Positions 25,827-32,873 of a stretch of DNA of 64,000 nucleotides are shown here, in pieces. The translations under genes were made by a program, and so were the position numbers. Each line of letters starts with the position of its first letter. The stretch's first letter is position 1. Under the pieces are notes generated by a model. That model ran no database searches. It was not told where the DNA came from and saw only the letters and a list, made by a program, of their open reading frames with translations. The stretch is from assembly GCA_014874455.1 (NCBI GenBank), contig JADBJL010000102.1, forward strand, positions 37,967 through 101,966, given 5' to 3'. The DNA is from Thermomicrobiaceae bacterium. Its GTDB lineage: Bacteria > Chloroflexota > Chloroflexia > Thermomicrobiales > Thermomicrobiaceae.

Positions 25827-26459
25827 TCAGTCGTAGACGCGGATCAGGATATCAGTCGGGTTGAAGGCGTTGCAGGCGTTCTGATCCTGAGGACAGGCGG
25901 AGACTGCCACGATCAGATCCATCACCGCCTTGAGCAAAACGTAGTCGTTCCGTTCCGACAACGGCTCACGGATCTCGAACTCGCCGCGCGCCTTCAGCCC
26001 CACGTTCATGAACCAGTTCACCGGGTCGGGGATATAGTCGTACTCCACCCCATATTCCTTGAGCACGCTGTAGAAGTTATCCCGGCAGTTGGGGTGGCCC
26101 TCGATGCCGTAGTCGTCCAGGTAGCGCCGGGGGTCGCAGCTCGGGAAGAGGATGTCGTGCCGCCCCACGGTGTCCTCGATCAGCACCAGCATCGGGTTGC
26201 GCCGGTTGCTGTAGAGCGTCATGCCCTGGATCAGCATCAACGAGTTGTTGATCGCCCGGGTATGCGAGGTCGAGAGGAACTCCTTGATGTCGTGCCGGTT
26301 GAAGGCGACCATATCAGCTACCTGCTTGCCCTGGACGTCGGTGATCTGGAGGAGCTGCCCCTCCTTGACCGGAAAGGCGAGCGGGGCCGTCGGGCGGATC
26401 TGCGCTGCCCGGCGCGGGATGCGACCGAAGAGAATGTGGTCGGTGCCGGTAACGGTCAT
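25827..26459 (-). CDS. DUF1989 (urea carboxylase-associated / carboxyguanidine deiminase-like) protein
   Basis: A 210-residue protein clearly of the DUF1989 family: EGQLLQITDVQGKQVADMVAFN, the SHTRAINNSLML segment, LIEDTVGRHDILFPSCDPRRY, and the C-terminal AVSACPQDQNACN. Two DUF1989 paralogues make up CgdAB, the carboxyguanidine deiminase of guanidine degradation; others sit beside urea carboxylase. Here only one copy is present and no urea/guanidine carboxylase is in the window. Its neighbours are a ureohydrolase and a urease, which supports a guanidino-compound or urea role. The ATG follows GAGGGAGGG. Confidence 0.88.
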   Translation of the reverse strand: MTVTGTDHILFGRIPRRAAQIRPTAPLAFPVKEGQLLQITDVQGKQVADMVAFNRHDIKEFLSTSHTRAINNSLMLIQGMTLYSNRRNPMLVLIEDTVGRHDILFPSCDPRRYLDDYGIEGHPNCRDNFYSVLKEYGVEYDYIPDPVNWFMNVGLKARGEFEIREPLSERNDYVLLKAVMDLIVAVSACPQDQNACNAFNPTDILIRVYD

Positions 26460-26562
26460 GCTTCCCTCCCTCGTCGTCCGCCATTGCTCCGACCTGGTCG
26501 ATGCGGTCTCCGACCTGGTGCGCCTGCCAGTGCCGCGGCGAGATCTGGCCGCTCCCGTGCGG

Positions 26563-27513
26563 TCACGCCGAGCGGCGGTTGAGCGCGACGACGCTCAGCG
26601 CCTCGAAGATGATGTTGGCCGCGATCAGGGCCGTGATCCCAGCCGGGTCGTACGCCGGTAACACCTCCACCAGATCCATGGCTACAAGGTTGGCCCCGGC
26701 CAGACCGCGCACGAACTCCTGGGCCTCGCGGCTGGTGAACCCGCCGATCTCTGGCGTGCCGGTGCCGGGGGCGAAGCTGGGGTCGACGAAGTCGATGTCG
26801 AAGCTGAGGAAGACAGGCCCGCCGCTCAGCCGGCGGCGGATCGCCTCGATCACCGCCGGGATGCCCACGCGGCGCACGTCGTCGGTCGGCCAGACCTCGA
26901 AGCCGAGCGCCCGGGACTGGTCGTAGTCTTCCGGCCCGTAGAGCGAGCCGCGCATGCCCACCTGGATCGCGCGGGCGGTATCGATCAGCCCCTCTTCGAC
27001 CGCGCGCCGGAACGGCGTGCCGTGCGTGTACTTGCGCCCGAAGTACTCGTCCCAGGTATCGGTGTGCGAGTCGAACTGGACGAAGCCGACTGGGCCGTAC
27101 TTCTTCGCCACCGCTCGCAACTCGGCCAGCGTGATCGAATGGTCGCCGCCGATGCAGATCGGGATTACTCCGGCCTCCAGCACCGGCGATAGCCCCTCTT
27201 CGATGCGAGCGTAGCTATCCTCGATGTAGCCCGGCACCACCGGCAAATCGCCGTAGTCGACGACCGAGAGGACGTCGTACACGTTCACGCCCAGCGCCGG
27301 GTTGTAGGCCCGCAGCATGGCCGACATCTCACGCACCGCCGCCGGGCCGAAACGGGCGCCGACACGGAACGTGACCCCGGTATCGAACGGCACGCCGATG
27401 ACCGCCACGTCGACCCCGTCCAGGTCACGGACGTGCGGCAGGCGGGCGAAGGTGCGGATCCCGCTGAAGCGCGGGCTCACCAGGCCACTGACCGGTGCAT
27501 AGCGGCGAGGCAT
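26563..27513 (-). CDS. Ureohydrolase (arginase/agmatinase superfamily)
   Basis: A 316-residue metal hydrolase. The binuclear metal motifs are GGDHS, FDSHTDTWD and SFDIDFVDP. VIGVPFDTGVTFRVGARFGP and KYTHGTPFRRAVEEGL with IQVGMRGSLY resemble guanidinobutyrase, guanidinopropionase and guanidine hydrolase branches as much as classical SpeB agmatinase. All release urea. Putrescine genes are not adjacent; a DUF1989 gene (103 nt on) and convergent urease genes are. A guanidino substrate other than agmatine, possibly guanidine, is therefore a fair hypothesis. ATG 27513 follows GAGGAGG. Confidence 0.9.
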   Translation of the reverse strand: MPRRYAPVSGLVSPRFSGIRTFARLPHVRDLDGVDVAVIGVPFDTGVTFRVGARFGPAAVREMSAMLRAYNPALGVNVYDVLSVVDYGDLPVVPGYIEDSYARIEEGLSPVLEAGVIPICIGGDHSITLAELRAVAKKYGPVGFVQFDSHTDTWDEYFGRKYTHGTPFRRAVEEGLIDTARAIQVGMRGSLYGPEDYDQSRALGFEVWPTDDVRRVGIPAVIEAIRRRLSGGPVFLSFDIDFVDPSFAPGTGTPEIGGFTSREAQEFVRGLAGANLVAMDLVEVLPAYDPAGITALIAANIIFEALSVVALNRRSA

Positions 27514-27540
27514 CGGCTCCCTCCTCTGGCGTGTGGCCCG

Positions 27541-28872
27541 CTAGGGCATCCAAGCGCCGAAGACCAGGCAGGTGTTCTGCCCTCCCAACCCGAACGAGTT
27601 CTTGAGCGCGATCCGTACCGTCGCCCGGCGAGCGCAGTTGGGGACATAGTCCAGGTCGCACTCCGGGTCGGGCGTCTCGTAGTTGATCGTGGGGTGGATG
27701 ATTCCGTCCCGGATCGTCAGCACGGTGGCGATCGATTCGACGGCGCCGGTCGCGCCCATCAGGTGCCCGAGCATCGACTTGGTAGAGCTGATGGCCACGC
27801 GGTAGGCGTGCTTGCCGAGCACCTGCTTGATCGCCAGCGTCTCGGCTTTGTCACCGAGTGGTGTGCTGGCGGCGTGGGCGTTGATGTAGTCCACCTCTTC
27901 TGGCCGAACGCCCGCGTCGGCCAGGGCGGAGCGGATTGCGCGCGCGGCGCCGCTTGCCTCGGGATCGGGGGCAATCGGGTGGTAGCCATCGTTGCTGGAC
28001 GAGTAGCCGAGCAACTCGGCGTAGATGGGCGCGCCGCGCGCGAGAGCGTGCTCGGCAGCCTCGAGCACCATGATCCCGGCACCCTCGCTCACCACGAAGC
28101 CGTGGCGCTCCGCGTCGAAGGGGCGGCTGGCGCGCTCTGGGCGGTCGTTCCAGGTCGAGGCCGCGCGCTGGACGGCGAAGCTGGCGATGAAGAGCGGGAA
28201 GACGCAGTACTCCGTGCCGCCGGCCAGCGCGACGTCGGCCTGGCCGCTGCGGATCAGCTCGGCCGCCTCGCCGAGCGCCTGGGCGCCGGTGGCGCAGGCG
28301 GTCGAGATGGTCAGGCTGGGGCCGAGGAAGCGGAACGTCTGGGCGATGTGGTAGGCCGGCATGTTGTGGGGGAAGGTCGTCATGAAGTGGGGCGAGACGC
28401 GCATCAGACCCCGGCGCTGTGCCAGCTCCTGCGTCTCCAGGATCGTCGCCATGCCGCCCGCGCCGGTGCCGATCACCACGGCGGCTCGGGCGGGATCGAC
28501 GGCGGCGGGATCCAGCTTCGCGTCCGCGAGGGCCATGCCCGCGCAGGCCACGGCGTACTGGCTGAACGGTGCCATCTGGCGGGCGGTCTTGGCGTCGACC
28601 CACTCGCCGAGGGTGAATCCCCGCACCTCGCCGGCGATCTGGACCGGCAGTTCGCTCGGATCGAAGCGCTCGATCCGGCGGATGCCGGACTCGCCGGCGA
28701 GGAGCCGGTGCCAGGTCTCCTCGGCGGTCAGGCCGAGCGGTGTCACCGCCCCAAGGCCAGTCACGACCACGCGCCGGCGCGACCCATGCCTGTGCTCGCC
28801 CACTGCCTGCCCGCACTGCGGACAGTAGCGGGCTCCTTCGGGAACCGGTGACCGGCAGGCACCGCAGTTCAC
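27541..28872 (-). CDS. 3-oxoacyl-ACP synthase II (FabF type) with an N-terminal zinc ribbon
   Basis: A 443-residue condensing enzyme of fatty acid synthesis. From about residue 35 it is a standard KAS II (VVVTGLGAVTPLG) with catalytic C193 in STACATGAQALGE and the two His in INAHAASTPLGD and SMLGHLMGATGAVES. Ahead of this is a zinc ribbon with C3, C6, C17 and C20 (CGAC...CPQC). GTG 28872 is chosen because GGAAGGGG precedes it and the ribbon starts at once; the frame stays open further up but is compositionally unlike a protein. No acpP or fabD is adjacent. The ribbon could mark a specialised KAS. Confidence 0.85.
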   Translation of the reverse strand: MNCGACRSPVPEGARYCPQCGQAVGEHRHGSRRRVVVTGLGAVTPLGLTAEETWHRLLAGESGIRRIERFDPSELPVQIAGEVRGFTLGEWVDAKTARQMAPFSQYAVACAGMALADAKLDPAAVDPARAAVVIGTGAGGMATILETQELAQRRGLMRVSPHFMTTFPHNMPAYHIAQTFRFLGPSLTISTACATGAQALGEAAELIRSGQADVALAGGTEYCVFPLFIASFAVQRAASTWNDRPERASRPFDAERHGFVVSEGAGIMVLEAAEHALARGAPIYAELLGYSSSNDGYHPIAPDPEASGAARAIRSALADAGVRPEEVDYINAHAASTPLGDKAETLAIKQVLGKHAYRVAISSTKSMLGHLMGATGAVESIATVLTIRDGIIHPTINYETPDPECDLDYVPNCARRATVRIALKNSFGLGGQNTCLVFGAWMP

Positions 28873-29183
28873 CCGTTCACCCCTTCCCGGCTGTGATCTG
28901 GCCAGTCGAGCCGTCGGCTCGTGCTGCCGATCGTACCAGAATCGCTTCGCCACTCCCAGAGTGAGCACCGTGTCGGCGTTATGTCGAGTATCCGAAAGCT
29001 GCGGCGTGGCGCAAGAGAGCCGAGGCAATGGGGAGCGTACCGTCGAAAGCTGAGGCAATGCGCGACGCGTGCTGCCGGGCAGAGGACTGCGGCTCTCTGC
29101 TGGCGCGCTCGAGCCGGCAACCCCAGTCGACGGCGTGCTGAGGGGGTGACCGAGGGCTCGCACGACCGGGTCTCGGCGCTGCA
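28873..29183. other. Intergenic region between the FabF gene and the A/B module array
   Basis: No gene is supported. An imperfect direct repeat of CGAAAGCTG...GAGGCAATG occurs around 28992-29031 and 29044-29060. The FabF promoter should lie here; a minus-strand TACGAT near 28932-28937 is a possible -10 without a good -35. Confidence 0.4.
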
Positions 29184-29522
29184 TTACGCTAGGCTGGCGG
29201 CGCGTTCGGCCTGCTGCCGCAGCCGGCGCTGCTCCCGCTTCAGTAGCTCGTCGAGCGGCAGCGGCTCCTGGCCAGGGAGCTGCCAGAGGAGATCGAGCTT
29301 GGGCAGAGCGTCCCAGCGGTCGAATCCGAGGAAGCCCAGTATCTCGAACCCTGCGATGCGCCCGGTCTCCTGCTCAGCCTCGTCGAGCTCGAGAAGCAGC
29401 GCGGCGAGAGGATAGTCTTCCAGAGGTTCGGGCACGAAGGCCCTGCCTGCCTGATCCTCGACCCAGAGTGTGTAGCGATCGGCCTCGCGGCTCCAGGTCG
29501 CGCTCGCCTTTACTGTCTCCAT
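29184..29522 (-). CDS. Module protein B, copy 1 (possible DUF2283-like fold)
   Basis: A 112-residue acidic protein. The N-terminal half (VKASATWSREADRYTLWVED to LLLELDEAEQETGRIAGFEI) has the look of the small DUF2283 beta fold (D-E-AD-LY...E-G-I-GIEI). The C-terminal 45 residues (FDRWDALPKLDLLWQLPGQE then PLPLDELLKREQRRLRQQAE) are almost identical in copy 2. The ATG overlaps the A1 stop by 13 nt, so the pair is coupled. I do not recognise the family. An antitoxin or immunity role beside A is a hypothesis only. Confidence 0.7.
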   Translation of the reverse strand: METVKASATWSREADRYTLWVEDQAGRAFVPEPLEDYPLAALLLELDEAEQETGRIAGFEILGFLGFDRWDALPKLDLLWQLPGQEPLPLDELLKREQRRLRQQAERAASLA

Positions 29523-29947
29523 ACGACCTCTCCTACCTTCCGAGTATATCGCCGCAGGCGCCGCTCATCGATGAGGTGCATTGTGCGGAGTGTCCGGTCG
29601 GGATAGAGCACCAGCGCGGCGAGTCGCTCCCGCTCGCCCTCGTACCACCGGCTGAAAGCCAGTTTCCTGCCGTGCTCGAGGGCGCGGATCTCGAAGACCG
29701 ATTCGAGCGCTCGGACAATCCGCTCGGGATGACGCCAGATTCGGCTATCGACAATTACATGGTAGAGATCGTCCAGGGTAATCCAGACCTGCTCACCGTT
29801 CGGCATAGTCACGCCGTGCCGGAGCCGCTCCTGCCAGAGCCGCTCGGCCTGCTCGACCGCTGCCCACGGCATCAGGCCCTCGGCCACGAGGCGCTCGATG
29901 CGCTCTCTGGGAGGCTCCGCGCTACCCTGACCTGACTTCGGCCCCAC
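29510..29947 (-). CDS. Module protein A, copy 1 (unknown, possible small nuclease fold)
   Basis: A 145-residue basic protein starting at GTG 29947 after AGAGGA. Shared with copy 2 are PRERIERLVAEG, W/R-ITLDDLYH, RI...PERI, VFE-R, an acidic-aromatic SxWxE-ER strand, and RTMHxIxERxLRxY near the end. Conserved His, Arg and Tyr residues in a small alpha/beta protein are reminiscent of RelE/BECR-type RNases, but no family is certain. It is always followed by, and overlaps, a B gene. A minus-strand TATACT at 30026-30031 may be its -10. Confidence 0.7.
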   Translation of the reverse strand: MGPKSGQGSAEPPRERIERLVAEGLMPWAAVEQAERLWQERLRHGVTMPNGEQVWITLDDLYHVIVDSRIWRHPERIVRALESVFEIRALEHGRKLAFSRWYEGERERLAALVLYPDRTLRTMHLIDERRLRRYTRKVGEVVWRQ

Positions 29948-30124
29948 CCCGCGTTCCTCTAACGCCGTTGTCCTAAAACTGCTGCCCTTTGCCCTCGCCG
30001 CCGCACGTATCGCGAGTTCCGCTGCAGTATACGAGTCGTCCTTGAGGAATCGGGAAGGGATCCTGCACCCGTTTGTGACACCGGCTTGGCTCGCGAGCCT
30101 GAGGACGTGCGTGGGGTTGTGCTC

Positions 30125-30454
30125 TCACGCTAGGCTGGCGGCACGTTCGGCCTGCTGCCGCAGCCGGCGCTGCTCCCGCTTCAGCAGCTCGTCGAGTGGT
30201 AGGGGCTCTTGCCCGGGGAGCTGCCAGAGGAGATCGAGCTTGGGCAGAGCGTCCCAGCGGTCGAATCCGAGGAAGCCAACAATCTCGATCCCGGTAACCG
30301 GTCCGGTCGGCTCCTCGTTCTGGTCGAGCGCGCGGTAGAGAGTTATCTCTTCGTCATGCGCCACTGCGCCGGAGGGAAGCGCCGGCTCTACGAACACTCG
30401 GATGATGTTTGCTTCTGGCCCATCCCAGACGACGGTAGCTCTGACCACGACCAC
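30125..30454 (-). CDS. Module protein B, copy 2
   Basis: A 109-residue paralogue of B1. The N-terminal 55 residues are quite different (VVVRATVVWDGPEANIIRVF), while the C-terminal 46 residues match B1 almost perfectly, as does the DNA over about 145 bp. The start GTG 30454 lies inside the A2 gene, an overlap of 67 nt. Variable front and frozen rear suggest that the front recognises its own A partner while the rear has a common function, or that recent gene conversion has homogenised the rear. Confidence 0.7.
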   Translation of the reverse strand: MVVVRATVVWDGPEANIIRVFVEPALPSGAVAHDEEITLYRALDQNEEPTGPVTGIEIVGFLGFDRWDALPKLDLLWQLPGQEPLPLDELLKREQRRLRQQAERAASLA

Positions 30455-30873
30455 AGCACCGGTTCCTTCACGTACTTGCGGAGATCGCGCTCGGCGATGA
30501 CGTGCATTGTCCGCACTCGACTGTCCGGATCCAGGATAGCAAACCCGAAGAGGTGACGCTCGTCCTCCTTCCAGGCACTCAGCAGGCGACGGCGGCCTTC
30601 CCGCGCCTGCCGCACTTCGAAGACGGTCTTGAGAATCAGCTCGATGCGCTCCGGCTTCCGGGAAATTCGGTCGTCGATGAGGAGGTGGTAGAGATCGTCG
30701 AGGGTGATCCGGACCATCTCGCCTGTTGGCAACAGGATGCCCGCCTGCAACCGCTGCCGCCAGAACAGCAGCGCTCGCTCGAAATCGGCACGTGCCTTCC
30801 GTCCTTCAGCCACGAGACGCTCGATGCGCTCTCGCGGTGTCTCCGTTCTGCCCTGGCTCGACTCCGTCCCCAC
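30388..30873 (-). CDS. Module protein A, copy 2
   Basis: A 161-residue paralogue of A1 sharing TPRERIERLVAEG, RITLDDLYHLLIDDRI-RKPERI, VFEVRQAREGRR and RVRTMHVIAERDLRKY. GTG 30873 is chosen over an open frame up to 30927 because it follows GAGGGAG, aligns with the A1 start (both GTG GGG), and a TATACT -10-like element (complement 30911-30916) lies upstream within the longer frame. The C-terminus is about 18 residues longer than A1 and extends into B2. Function unknown; see A1. Confidence 0.7.
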   Translation of the reverse strand: MGTESSQGRTETPRERIERLVAEGRKARADFERALLFWRQRLQAGILLPTGEMVRITLDDLYHLLIDDRISRKPERIELILKTVFEVRQAREGRRRLLSAWKEDERHLFGFAILDPDSRVRTMHVIAERDLRKYVKEPVLWSWSELPSSGMGQKQTSSECS

Positions 30874-31121
30874 ACTGCGCTCCCTCGACGTGACCGCTAG
30901 ACTGGCCAGCAGTATAGGAGCGTTCAACTGGGATTAAATTAATTGCCAGCGTTGCGGCGAAGGTGAGCGTGGACGAGCCTGTGAGGCATCAGGTGCGACG
31001 AGTCACAGCGCCGCGCCACGAGGCGCCCCGCGACGAGCCATTGGCCTAAAGGGTAAAGCCCGCTGCTCCGAGCACTATGTACCGCGCTCGTCCACTGTGC
31101 GTTGAGATAGGGGAACAGAGG

Positions 31122-31454
31122 TCAGGCTGGGCTGGCCGTGTGTCCAGCCTGCTGGCGTAGCTCGCGCTGAGCTCGCCGCAGCAGCTCGTCGAGTGGTAGG
31201 GGCTCTTGCCCGGGGAGCTGCCAGAGCAGGTCCAGCTTGGGGAGGTTGTCCCAGCAATCGAACTCGAGGATGGCGAGTTCGACGCCGACGATTTGGCCGG
31301 TCTCTGTATCGTGCTCATCGACCTCGAGCAGGAGGTTATCCGTGACGTCACCGAACGGCTCCGGCACGAACGCCCGGCCGGCGAGCTCGTCGTTCCACAG
31401 CACGAATCGATCGATCTCAGGCGTCCACTCTATCGTTGCTCTGACCGTTTCCAT
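31122..31454 (-). CDS. Module protein B, copy 3 (orphan)
   Basis: A 110-residue B paralogue. It keeps the N-terminal pattern of B1 (VRATIEWTPEIDRFVLW, AGRAFVPEPFGD, LLLEVDEHDTETGQIVGVEL) and the C-terminal block (LPKLDLLWQLPGQEPLPLDE). A roughly 46-bp DNA stretch in that block is identical to B2 but not to B1. There is no intact A gene before it, only the remnant at 31430-31483. It may be a solitary antitoxin-like survivor or a module in decay. Confidence 0.68.
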   Translation of the reverse strand: METVRATIEWTPEIDRFVLWNDELAGRAFVPEPFGDVTDNLLLEVDEHDTETGQIVGVELAILEFDCWDNLPKLDLLWQLPGQEPLPLDELLRRAQRELRQQAGHTASPA

Positions 31455-31483
31455 ACCACCTCGCCTCCGCGCCGGGTAGAGCG
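31430..31483 (-). pseudogene. C-terminal remnant of a third module A gene
   Basis: In the frame that would precede and overlap B3, the residues RSTRRGGEVVWKR match the end of A1 (RRYTRKVGEVVWRQ), including the EVVW overlap with the B ATG. Upstream of this, up to mrp, no further A homology is evident in any frame, so most of the gene has been lost or scrambled. The short match is supported by its exact position relative to B3. Confidence 0.5.
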
Positions 31484-31658
31484 CTGCAGAGGACAGAGGG
31501 ACGTCGACGTTTGTCTGGCGATATGCGGCCGACCCAGCCGAGGATCGCTGGGCTCGTGCCGGACAACCAGGAACGTGCGCGCTGACTCGCTTGAGGTGGG
31601 CAAGACGCGAGGCGACTGACCCGCCCCGCCCTGTGCTCGCTCTAACCCGCTGGCGTGC

Positions 31659-32750
31659 CTACGCGCCCGGCTTGAGCATGATCGTCGGCTTGCGCGGCTT
31701 GCGTACTGCCTCGACCGAGAGCCGGCCGGCCGCCCGGCGCGCCGCCTCGCGGAACGCCTCCGCCGTCGGCGACTCGGGCGCGCCGACCACGATCGGCAGC
31801 CCGGCGTCACCGCCCTCGCGCACGGCGGGGTCGATCGGGATCTGGCCCAGCAGCGGCACGTCGTAGCGCTCGGCCGTGCGCTGGCCTCCGCCGAAGCCGA
31901 AGATCTCCGAGCGGCCGCCGCAGTGCGGGCAGATGAAGTAGCTCATGTTCTCGATGATCCCGAGCACGGGCGTCTTGACCTCGCGGAACATCTGCAGCCC
32001 CTTGACTGCGTCGGCCAGCGCCACGTCCTGCGGCGTCGTCACGATGATGGCGCCCGAGAGCGGGATGCGCTGCACCAGCGTGAGCTGGACGTCGCCGGTG
32101 CCCGGCGGCAGGTCGATGACCAGGTAGTCCAGCTCGCCCCAGTCCACGTCGTTCAGGAACTGCGTGATGAGCTGCGAGACCAGCGGGCCGCGCCAGATCA
32201 GCGCCCGCTCGGGGTCGAGGATGAACCCGACCGACATGATCCGCACGCCGTAGGACTCGAGGGGCACAATCTTCTCGTTCTGGAGGTACGGTCGCCCGCG
32301 GTTGCCCATCATCGTCGGGATGCTGGGGCCATAGACATCGGCGTCGAGCAGCCCGACGGCCGCCCCGTCCTGTGCCAGCGCGACCGCGAGGTTGACCGCG
32401 ACCGTCGACTTGCCCACGCCGCCCTTGCCGCTAGCGACAGCGATCGTGTTCTTGACGCCCGGCAGCGGCGTGCGACTCGACATCCCGGTGCCGGCCGCGC
32501 GCACGCGCGAACTGAAGGCGATCTTGACCTGATCCACTCCGGGGAGCGCCTTCACCGCTTGCTCGATGTCGGCCTGGATCCTCACCCGCAGCGGGCAGGC
32601 GGGTGTCGTCAGCTCGACCTGGATGTGGACGGTGCCATCCTGGATTTGCACGTCCGTGATCATCCCCAGGTCGACCAGGCTGCGGCCGATCTCGGGATCC
32701 TTCACCGGGCGCAGGGCCTCGATGACCTGCTCGCGACTCAGTGCAGTCAT
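31659..32750 (-). CDS. mrp: Mrp/ApbC-type Fe-S cluster carrier ATPase
   Basis: A 363-residue P-loop protein. The first 90 residues are a MIP18/DUF59 domain (EALRPVKDPEIGRSLVDLGMI). The deviant Walker A is SGKGGVGKST, and CPHC near the C-terminal third (YFICPHCGG) supplies the CxxC that bridges a cluster in a dimer. It loads [4Fe-4S] clusters onto apo-proteins in the cytoplasm. ATG 32750 is preferred to an in-frame codon 33 nt upstream because GGAGAAGAGG precedes it. A tandem 11-bp repeat lies upstream. Confidence 0.93.
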   Translation of the reverse strand: MTALSREQVIEALRPVKDPEIGRSLVDLGMITDVQIQDGTVHIQVELTTPACPLRVRIQADIEQAVKALPGVDQVKIAFSSRVRAAGTGMSSRTPLPGVKNTIAVASGKGGVGKSTVAVNLAVALAQDGAAVGLLDADVYGPSIPTMMGNRGRPYLQNEKIVPLESYGVRIMSVGFILDPERALIWRGPLVSQLITQFLNDVDWGELDYLVIDLPPGTGDVQLTLVQRIPLSGAIIVTTPQDVALADAVKGLQMFREVKTPVLGIIENMSYFICPHCGGRSEIFGFGGGQRTAERYDVPLLGQIPIDPAVREGGDAGLPIVVGAPESPTAEAFREAARRAAGRLSVEAVRKPRKPTIMLKPGA

Positions 32751-32809
32751 ACCCGCCTCTTCTCCTACCGGCCCGCGCGGCACGCGCTCGGCTTTCTCAA
32801 CCTACCGTT

Positions 32810-32831
32810 ATCATAACACGATCATAACACG
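32810..32831 (-). repeat. Tandem 11-bp repeat upstream of mrp
   Basis: Two perfect back-to-back copies of ATCATAACACG (32810-32820 and 32821-32831). On the minus strand each gives CGTGTTATGAT, containing a TATGAT -10-like hexamer, so the unit may be a promoter duplication or a paired regulator site about 60 nt before the mrp ATG. Confidence 0.55.
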
Positions 32832-32873
32832 CGCCGCGGTCGTCTGCACGATCGAGTGTGCCCACGAACCGCA

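Noticed and set aside
28873..29184. Extended N-terminus for the FabF fusion
   Set aside because: The upstream in-frame residues are Ser/Pro/Arg-rich with no family match, and a good ribosome-binding site sits at the GTG 28872.
29184..31454. Repeated segments considered as a CRISPR array
   Set aside because: The repeats are long coding segments about 1 kb apart, not short repeats with regular spacers; they are paralogous genes.
31484..31810. A minus-strand open frame continuing upstream from the A remnant across the mrp 3' end
   Set aside because: Beyond the short C-terminal match it lacks A-family motifs and overlaps mrp out of frame; only the remnant is kept.
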